Shown piece by piece: positions 56,535 through 64,000 of a stretch of DNA of 64,000 bases. The notes under the pieces were generated by a model. The model was not told the DNA's origin, did no database searches, and saw only the letters and a program-made list of their open reading frames with translations. Position numbers and translations under genes: made by a program. Location of the stretch: contig NC_089394.1 in assembly GCF_003171515.1 (NCBI RefSeq), positions 2,170,001 through 2,234,000 on the forward strand, written 5' to 3'. The DNA comes from Pyrenophora tritici-repentis. Lineage: Eukaryota > Ascomycota > Dothideomycetes > Pleosporales > Pleosporaceae. Each line of letters begins with the position of its first letter. Position 1 is the first letter of the stretch.

Positions 56535-57431
56535 ATATAGACCAAGTGCGCATGGTGATTGTGTAAGGGGTAGGCACGTGTATTCTAGATGAGCCTTGGA
56601 AACGAGCAATTTATTACCGTCTACCCGCTTCAATGCGATATGGTCAAATGACGTGTTCATATTAACGTTAGTAGAAGTTAATTTGGTTTCATCCATGAGT
56701 GGAAGACACAGCTGAAAGAAGATTGAGCATGTATTGTGCTTAAATGTCTATCAGCGGATTCTGCCTGGATTCATGGGCTACTCACGGTATGAACCGTTGC
56801 CAATTCATGTACATCTACTCAACCCCGTTCTCGACATGCAGCTAGATGACAAACCATCCAACATTGTCATCACTACACCCATCACTTATTATCAAAGGGT
56901 TCATGTCATCCATTGCAACCCTCATTTCTTTTTCCCTTTACAAAAGAAAACGCGAATACTTGTCATGCGCACGTTCCCCATCTTCGCTGTCCATGTCGCA
57001 CTACCTCGGACCGAAAGAAAAAGAAACCTCAGACATATCTCCTAATCTCAGCCCAAGCGTTCAGACCCGGTTGTGAACGACGAGTAAGCCACGGTGGGGA
57101 AGGGGGGAAATGGGGAACGGGTTGGCAAGAAAGCGAAGAAAAAAGCAGTAGTTGATGTAGTATTGTAGAAGCAAAAAGCAGCAAGCCACACAAGCGAGAA
57201 GCTTTGTGGCACTTGGTTTGTCCGTGGATTGATTGGTAAGAGAGTAACATGGGCTTTTCGCACATCGTTGTGGATGCTTGTAAGGTTGTGTACCCCCCCT
57301 CTCGTGAGTTGGACTTTGGGAACCGAGGGCAGCCATGGGAAAAAGTAATATCTTTTGAACCAAAACATCTGAACGGGGAATTACAAGCGAAGAGTTGCGG
57401 ATTGAGTGAATTGGATGTATGATATGAATCT
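56535..57431. other. Convergent intergenic region (0.9 kb)
   Basis: This region lies between the 3' ends of ATP5 and the CLN3-like gene. Overlapping frames at 56734-57155 (+) and 57029-57460 (-) are unsupported. Confidence 0.45.
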
Positions 57432-58921
57432 TCACTGTAGCTTACAATAGTTCCTGCCATGATCTACTTGCCAGCGACAAAGGCTCACCTCGACGACCAT
57501 GCCCAAGAAACCAGCTATACAGATACCAGCCGAGTCACTCACACTTGTCGCGCCCAAACTGAACTCTCTATCCTCCTTGGGTACGTTATCTGTAATTTCT
57601 GCAAACGTGCTGACATATACCAATCCGCCCAGTAAACCTTCCCAGAAGATGACGACGCAGACAATGTAGTAGCTTGGTATAAAGTCGAACATGGCGTGGA
57701 GTGCGAGTAGGATGAGATTAGCGACTTGGAGAAAGGACGGGACGTAGAGATGGTGTATGCGTATAAAGGGTGTGGAGGAGCGCGAGATGAAGACACCGAC
57801 TTGGTAGATTGCGTTGTAGGTGCTGTAAAAAGAACGGTATTCGTCGAAAGGGGAGGACTCGAGGGGGAAGAGCAGGGTGGGTGCAACGCCTTGGTTGATT
57901 GTGTATTCGGCAATGTAGACGAGGAGGAGGGGTAGCATACTGTGGTGGGTTAGTATCAAGATGGGCATGTTCGACCGTGTTGCTTACTAGGGAAAGAACA
58001 AGCCCCTTGCACGGTTCAAGTTTGCTCTAAAGCTACTGAGCGCGCCGTTAGCAGGCTTTGTACTGGCAGGAGTGAAGCTGCGGCCTGAGGTCGAATGCAT
58101 GGAAGTAGCAAGTAGGTCATCATGCTCTCTAGCCTGTGTTTGCTCGTCTTCGTCTGCGTCTATTTCCACTTCCTCGTCATCTATAGCCTCATAGCCAGCT
58201 TCTTTGCTACCAGCTCGGAGGGGACCAAGTGGGAGGATGAAGAAGAAGCTCAAGACCATGATCAAAGGCAGGAAGGAAAACACCAGCAGACTTGTGCGAG
58301 GGGTTATGCCAAGCGTGTTGGTCGCAATCGCATATGCGCCAGCACCTACAAGCCCAGCGCCTCCAGTTCCCGAGCCCCACGAAGCAAGTGCAAAGTGCCC
58401 ATAGTAATGTGTCAGGCCCAGGAAGCTGAGTTCCCCACCTCCGCTGCTGAGACTGGCTAGCATGACGCCGCACATCTTGATGGCAATGGTACCCGAGTCC
58501 TGCAGCGGCGGGGTCAGGGCGATGATGAACATGCCACATGCAGACAGGGCGACAAAGACGAGAATGCGGACATTATAGGGGATCTTGTGGATAAAGTAGG
58601 GGGCGCATAGTTTGGTCACGAAGGAGGGGATGACATCGGCCAGGAGCACGACGCCCTTGGGGACGTTGGGGCCTACGAGGTCGAGGGCGGCGGAGAGAAT
58701 GATTACGTAGAGGACGTTGTTGATGAGGCCTAGCTGGTCGTCAGTCTCTACCCCTCTATGCAGCCCCCTCGGTGGCGCTGCTCTTGGAGGAATGGTGGCA
58801 TACCGAATAACCAGAAGGCGGCGCACACGCGTGGATCGGCGCCATGAAAGACAGCCTTCAGCTGGGCTCGGTAGACGGCCCAGGAGGAAGCAGGAGCGCC
58901 GGGCATGGGGAGCAGAGGCAT
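57432..58921 (-). CDS. BTN1: Battenin/CLN3 homologue (Btn1), vacuolar membrane protein
   Basis: Exons are 58921-58804, 58729-57988 and 57939-57432 (455 residues; introns 74 and 48 bp). Splicing gives [25 protein letters not shown], the hallmark of CLN3 proteins. Further conserved segments are [38 protein letters not shown] and the C-terminal [22 protein letters not shown]. The C-terminus ends [20 protein letters not shown], which argues against another intron at the GTGAGC near 57485. Several hydrophobic helices are evident. A long acidic loop ([15 protein letters not shown]) lies in the middle. Yeast Btn1 acts at the vacuole and Golgi in pH and basic amino-acid balance; human CLN3 is the juvenile Batten disease protein. 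Length and order match the family. Confidence 0.93.
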
Positions 58922-59672
58922 GGATTACAGGAGGTTGGGGGGGGGGGTGGCAGAATAGCAGAGAAGATGGCTACTTGACATATTGTCTACTACACCACAC
59001 TTGAACACGGGACTCAGATGACGAGGTTCGGCGCAGTTTGGTGTCGAGGGCCATAGCGGCGGCTCGGACATGGATGCAAGCTGACGATGGAGCTTGGCAC
59101 GGAAGCGGAAAGGCGGTGTCGATTCAGGAACGACATGCATGCATGTGGATGCGCCCGCTGTTCCGAGTCGCATGCGCTTTTCGTTCTTTTTGCGCGCCAA
59201 ACGGGCGAGACTGGCAGGCGTCGCGACATGGCGTCTCTAGCACACACCCCCTGTACAGTACTCGCGGGCACTGGCACTGGTGAGAACATGGACCGGGTGG
59301 GCGTGGAATGTCGGGGCTGCAAATAGCAGCCCTATCACATGATGACGCCGCTCTGCTGCTGCTTTCTGATGGCCTGTAACTGTAAGTACTGTAGTCTTGC
59401 AGCTTGTATCAATGCACGCACATGCGGGGCTCTGCCTAGTCTACAGGGGTCTAGCGGCCGCGCTTGGTCCATTGCCATTGCATTGCGCCTTCTCTCGTTT
59501 CCTCGCATACGAGACCTTTCTTTCCTTCTTGTAATCCACCAGCTCGCCGTCGAGCCGCGGCGCCACTTGACCTGACCAGTCCAAAAGACGACATCGACAT
59601 CATCCACGGCCTGTCGCCATATCAAGTCCCGCTGAGCGCCTCGCCTGCCTCTCCGATGAGCTCCAGTCCAAC
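58922..59672. other. Divergent intergenic region
   Basis: This region holds the promoters of BTN1 (minus) and RXT3 (plus). A G run of about 11 bases lies at 58938-58948. Frames at 58925-59326 overlap on both strands and are unsupported. Confidence 0.45.
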
Positions 59673-62600
59673 ATGGACCGACCCAAGCCTGCCCAACGAC
59701 CGCCAGACGCTCCTATGAATTACCACGCCCAGACGTCGCACGCCTACCCAGCCTATGCTCCCTCGTCGCAGTCGACATCACAGCCGCAGCCGCAGCCGCA
59801 GCAGCCAATCCACGCACCCTACGCCCAGCAAGAATCGTACTCGGTTCCGCGTCGCGACCCATTCTACCCTTCGGCACCACAACACGTTCGACATGGCAGT
59901 CAGGGTAACAAGGCGCCGCAAGGCCAGGCCGAGGGCCACCAAGGCCAGGGTGGCTGGCCCGCTACAGGTACGGAAACTCTCATCCCTCCCAAGAGCATAT
60001 TCGCAGTCGCCCAGTACCGGGTACATGGTGTGAGGACCCATGGCCAGTGCACCCCGGATGCCCCTCGCGCTGTCTTTGGTCCTCTGTCCGCAACTACCAA
60101 AGGTTGCTGAGGCTCGTCCAGGCTCCATGCCCACCGCCAAAGTCTCACTGCCGTCGTGCACCCCGCATGGCTGTATGTAGGGCCGAGCAGCAGCAGAGAG
60201 TCGCAGATGCGGGAAGCCATTGCCTGCATGGACGTGCTGCATGACACGTCAATTGCAAAGAGCACCTCACCGCCTATTGCACGAGGGGTTGGTGCAGACG
60301 CAGACAACTGCAGGCAAATGCTTCTTCGCTAATGTCGTCTCGACTGGCTCCGCACCGCGCTGCTTCCCGAGCCACACCATTATTTGGCTTGCGCACTGCA
60401 TGGGTCTGGCGAAATTCATGGCGCACTCCGCACATGTGGCTCCTGGCTAATGCAAGATCGGCGGGCCTCTAAACCTCTTTCGAAAAGTCGCGACTCGCCG
60501 TCCAAGCTTGTGCTGATCCTTGACTTTAGCGCGCCAGATACACTACGAAACTCACCACGCCCAGCCCGTCCCTCCACCGCAAATGTCAAACTCAAACAAC
60601 CCGTCCGCCAGCGCGACATACGGCTTTGATGCCGCCCGCAGACGCTCCCTCAACGCCGCCAGTCCCCCGAATCCCTACGGTACAGCCCCGCTTTCCCCAT
60701 GGCACCGACACGCTGAGTCGAGACCTAACTATGCGACAGGCCCCTCCCACGATCCTCCACCGCCGCCGTCCTTTGCGCGACCGCAGATGCCTCCCCCATC
60801 CTCCCCCACCCAGCAGCATCCCCATGCATCGCAACCGCCGCGCGCCCAGTACCCGTCCAACTTTGGCCCCAACAGAGAGCTGCCAGGACTAGGCCAGGCG
60901 CTGCGACCGGGCACGGGAAGCAGCATGTCCATCTCCTCCCTCATCGGCGGCGGAGGTGACACAGGTGCGCCCGTCCAAACAACACAATCACAGTCGTCAC
61001 CTGCCACAAGCGCGCCTTCGTCCAACGGCCACAGCATGCAGCCGCCTTCGCCTCGCCGGGCCCTGCACTCTGGCCCGCGACAAGATTTTGCTCCATTCCG
61101 ACGCCAGCCCACGCCGGAGCGCAGCATGTATGGGAGCAACACGTCGCGCCCATCCGAGGGACACGCCTTTTCGGCTGGCTCTCCGCGACAGTCCTACAGC
61201 ACCCACGGCTCGCCTGATCTGGGTCGCCAATCGCTTCCGCCAACCACGCAGTCTTACAAGCCGATGAACTTTACCAGTCAACGACCATACGCGCAAGACC
61301 CAAATCGCCAGCCCCCGGGAGGTGTTCCACCGCGACCAAACAGCCAGCCTCTCGGCCCTCTAGGAGATGCTGAACAAGAGGGTAGACCGGTGTACGATGG
61401 CTTTGGAGGGCGGCGCAGCGCATATGGCCCTCATGAGGAGCGGCGAAGAACCCTAGGGGAATCGCACCGACCAAACCCTGCAGACCTCTTGGCTGATGGT
61501 GGCCACAACGCGTCTGAGAGAGACCGGCCTGTGACAGTGCACCCTGTGTCGCAGTCAGCCTTTAGTCCACCTCAAGAGCATCGCAACATCGCAGGCTCAT
61601 CTGAACCCCCGCGTAGCCTTTGGCGTCATTCGGCGCCAACAAGCGCTGGTCGCGAACCCATTCCAGAGAGCCGGCAAGAAGAGCCTCCAGCAATGCATCG
61701 CGCTTATGGTCCATACCCACCCGTACAGGGCGGTACGCGCTACTCTGGCCAGGGTCTTGAGGACATGCTTCGACGCAATGTAGAACAGTTGGGTCACCGT
61801 GTGGTCGAGCAGTACCACGCCCCTCCCACATCGGATCCGAACTCATTGGATCGACATAGGACCGAGCCGCTGTCCCGTTCCTTATCCTCTGGGGGACGAT
61901 CGTTATACGATCAGCCCCCTAAGATGGGCGAGGCCATGCAACACTCGAAATCACATATTGGCTTTGGACTAGAGGCCAGCCGTCGAACTGGCCGCGCGTC
62001 TCCACTTCCACAGGCTGTCCAAGGTGCACAAGCGCAGCCCTTGTCAGTTGGCAAAGATCCTGGCATCAAGAGTGAGTTCGGGCGAATGTTTTCCGGTCTC
62101 GGCAGCGGGCTGGGGACGTCAACTCCATCACGGGGAAGTCCGTTGCCTCAAGGATCGTTCGAATCGGACAACGGCGAGATGATGAAACGAATTGGTTCCC
62201 AGCAGGGCAGGAGACTAAAACGCGTCAAGGATGAAGAGGGTATTTTCGATCTAGAGAATGCAGACGGCAGAGGAACACCGTCTGGCACCCGTGGGGCTAA
62301 GAGGGGCAAGCACCACCATCATCATGCTCCACATCACCAGTAAGTAGATTGATGCTTTGCCATGCGATGCATGCTAACAATCTAGTCACCACCATCATCA
62401 TCACCACCACAAGCCTGACGACGAGGTACCACTTCCATCGACCTCAGCTCCGATCAACGGACGACAATCGAGCGTACCTCAAGCTGTCCCCGGCCATTCC
62501 GTCCATCACCATCACCACATCCAAAGCAACCCACACCATCATCATCACCATCATGCTCCTAGAGCTAACCAGCAGGCGCCGCTTGTTCCGACCAAGATAT

Positions 62601-63340
62601 CGACCAAAGTTCACGATGTACAGCCTATCCTTGACGAAGCGGCTAAACGTCCAAGGAAGCACCTTGGATCGCAGCTGTATCAGGCAAGGACAGAATTGCC
62701 AAAACCCAACTCATCACTGGATGACCAATTTGGTTATGCCTCGAAACCGCAACGACTGCCACGCTTTGATGTCAATCCTATCAATTGTACCTTCACCATC
62801 AGGGTGCCCCGTTACTACCTGAAGCCACGACAACGACAACACGTTGTATTGGAGAGGCACCTCTGGGGCGCGCGTGTGTACCGCGACGATTCAGACCCCA
62901 TCGCTACTGCGATTCATTCCGGATGGATCCGTGGTGAGTGGGATGACACTGTCGATGTCGCCATGCTGGATCCACGCATTACGGCACCCAACGACCCATC
63001 GGACGCCGAAGACGTTCTCACCAAAATGCCAGCTGCTCCTGTGACGCCGCCTGCAGATATGGATCTACAGATTGAGATACTTATTCTACCACAATTACAA
63101 GAGTACACGGGCTCAGTCGAATACGGCATCTCGAGCAGAAAGAGCAAGGCTCATGAAGGCCTCAGCTTCATGATCAACAAAATCAGATGGGTCGAAGAAG
63201 GAATTGGCAGCCGAGGACAAGAAAGGACAGCAGCTGCGCTAAAGCGTCGTCTTGACGCCAGTGCTACTCTGCTCGCATTGCAGAGTGGAATCGACAACTC
63301 TCACCGCAGGGTCAACGGTATGGCGAAGCTGCATGCTTGA
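59673..63340 (+). CDS. RXT3: Rxt3-like subunit of the Rpd3L histone deacetylase complex
   Basis: Exons are 59673-59967, 60530-62339 and 62386-63340 (1019 residues). The first intron is 562 bp, about ten times the local norm; the second is 46 bp. The first 700 residues are a Pro/Gln/Ser-rich disordered region with a short conserved-looking stretch (LGQALRPGTGSSMSISSLIGG). Very His-rich segments flank the second splice site, followed by PTKISTKVHDVQPILDEAAK. The Rxt3 domain lies at about 825-1000, with FTIRVPRYYLKPRQRQHV, ERHLWGARVYRDDSDPIATA and IHSGWIRGEWDD. LQIEILILPQL, YGISSRKSKAHEGLSFMI and IRWVEEG follow. In yeast Rxt3 is a subunit of Rpd3L, the promoter-bound deacetylase. Most of the extra length is N-terminal to the domain, as usual in filamentous fungi. 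Confidence 0.9.
59968..60529 (+). other. Long first intron of the RXT3-like gene
   Basis: The donor is GTACGG after CTACAG, the acceptor is GACTTTAG at 60529, and phase 1 is kept on both sides. At 562 bp it is by far the longest intron in the window. No open frame inside shows a domain. It could hold alternative first exons or a regulatory element. Confidence 0.65.
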
Positions 63341-63934
63341 GATTTGGTCAGCTCATTGACGCATAACGGCCTATGATAATTGTATCGTGTCGCATTTTTA
63401 GCACTGGGATGATTGCAGTGCTGCTAGATACCCGCATCTTGGTAACTTGGATCTGGCGTAGGAATGCATATAGCGTGGACAGATGTCATGTTGGAGCACT
63501 TGATAATTACAGCGTAATGAATGAAGTCTTAGTCTTGATACGTCACAAGAAAAAGTCGGTGGTATCAATCGCGTGCATGCACGAGCACATATGTCGGTGT
63601 TATCATATTAGTATGCGTCAAGCTGGTTGCACGTGCAGAGGAGAGTGAGAGGGGAGGTAAGGCGGCGCGATTACAGCCTGCAGTGTCAAAGCGATATCGC
63701 TGGTTTTGCAGGTCACGATAAGACTATCTAGCAGATTGAAGCTCACGCCCGCAGCCCCCCCAAGTAAGAGCAGTCTACCTTCTTTGAGTCGCATCCTTCC
63801 ACTCCCCCCACCACCTGAGCCGTATCCAGTGGGTACAAGAGACTTTGGGCAGCAGCAAGTACTACCTTGCCCCGCCCGACATCAACTCAAGATATTGCTT
63901 ACGTGACGCCATTGTCGCAACGAGGCGAGGACTG
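63341..63934. other. Intergenic region downstream of RXT3
   Basis: No gene is supported. The last 200 bp are C-rich and may be a promoter or 5' UTR for a gene leaving the window on the right. Confidence 0.4.
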
Positions 63935-63976
63935 ATGTCAAAAATGGGTCATACCAGGACCTACTCTATATCTACG
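63935..63976 (+). CDS. Possible first coding exon of a gene continuing beyond the window
   Basis: An ATG at 63935 opens 14 codons (MSKMGHTRTYSIST) up to a good donor, CTACG/GTAAGC, at 63977; a second ATG at 63944 is in frame. The C-rich sequence before it fits a fungal 5' UTR. The rest would lie outside the window, so the product cannot be named. Confidence 0.35.
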
Positions 63977-64000
63977 GTAAGCACGCCCTCTCTTCCTTTT

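Noticed and set aside
57432..57487. Intron starting at GTGAGC near the BTN1 3' end
   Set aside because: Reading through gives [14 protein letters not shown], which matches the usual CLN3/Btn1 C-terminus, so no further exon is needed.

Overview
The window reads as a filamentous ascomycete chromosome segment. Genes carry short GT-AG introns, mostly 46-75 bp, with CTAAC/CTGAC-like branch points. Gene density is about one per 2.5 kb. The content includes a RID-like DNA methyltransferase, a secreted CBM1 protein, a BTN1/CLN3 homologue, RXT3, RGP1 and a Pcl-type cyclin. This fits Pezizomycotina, most probably Dothideomycetes/Pleosporales; that placement rests on the general feel of the proteins and is inference. 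No CRISPR array, bacterial operon, phage or intact transposon was seen. Most genes were rebuilt by hand from splice signals; exon limits are given in each entry.

Left third (1-25 kb): a 5'-truncated conserved gene, a FAT1-type very-long-chain acyl-CoA synthetase, an Mx-like dynamin GTPase, an intron-containing tRNA-Val(AAC), a Pho85-type cyclin (minus strand), a pathogen-related (SnoaL-like) protein (minus), a PIP-kinase-like protein, a charged SR-rich protein and a 2EXR/F-box-like protein. Three large gaps (about 1.8, 3.7 and 3.6 kb) hold no protein gene I can support.

Middle (25-41 kb): a complete six-exon RID-like cytosine methyltransferase (minus). Upstream of it lies MIC19 (minus), which shares a 305-bp divergent promoter with a GNAT acetyltransferase. 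Next come a small secreted CBM1 protein, a histidine-phosphatase/phosphoglycerate-mutase protein, a zinc-finger/exonuclease-like protein, and pyrroline-5-carboxylate reductase beside proline dehydrogenase. The last two catalyse opposite arms of proline metabolism.

Right third (41-64 kb): RGP1 (Ypt6 GEF subunit), two small unknown proteins, a membrane-anchored pepsin-like protein lacking the first catalytic Asp, a repeat-rich GPI-anchored surface protein, a second F-box/2EXR-like protein, ATP5/OSCP, BTN1/CLN3, RXT3 with very histidine-rich segments, and the possible first exon of a gene leaving the window.

Most genes are housekeeping or general cell biology. The best leads are the RID-like gene (genome defence), the secreted CBM1 protein, the beta-repeat surface protein with a possible 3-nt microexon, two enzyme-like proteins with degenerate catalytic motifs, and the linked proline genes.
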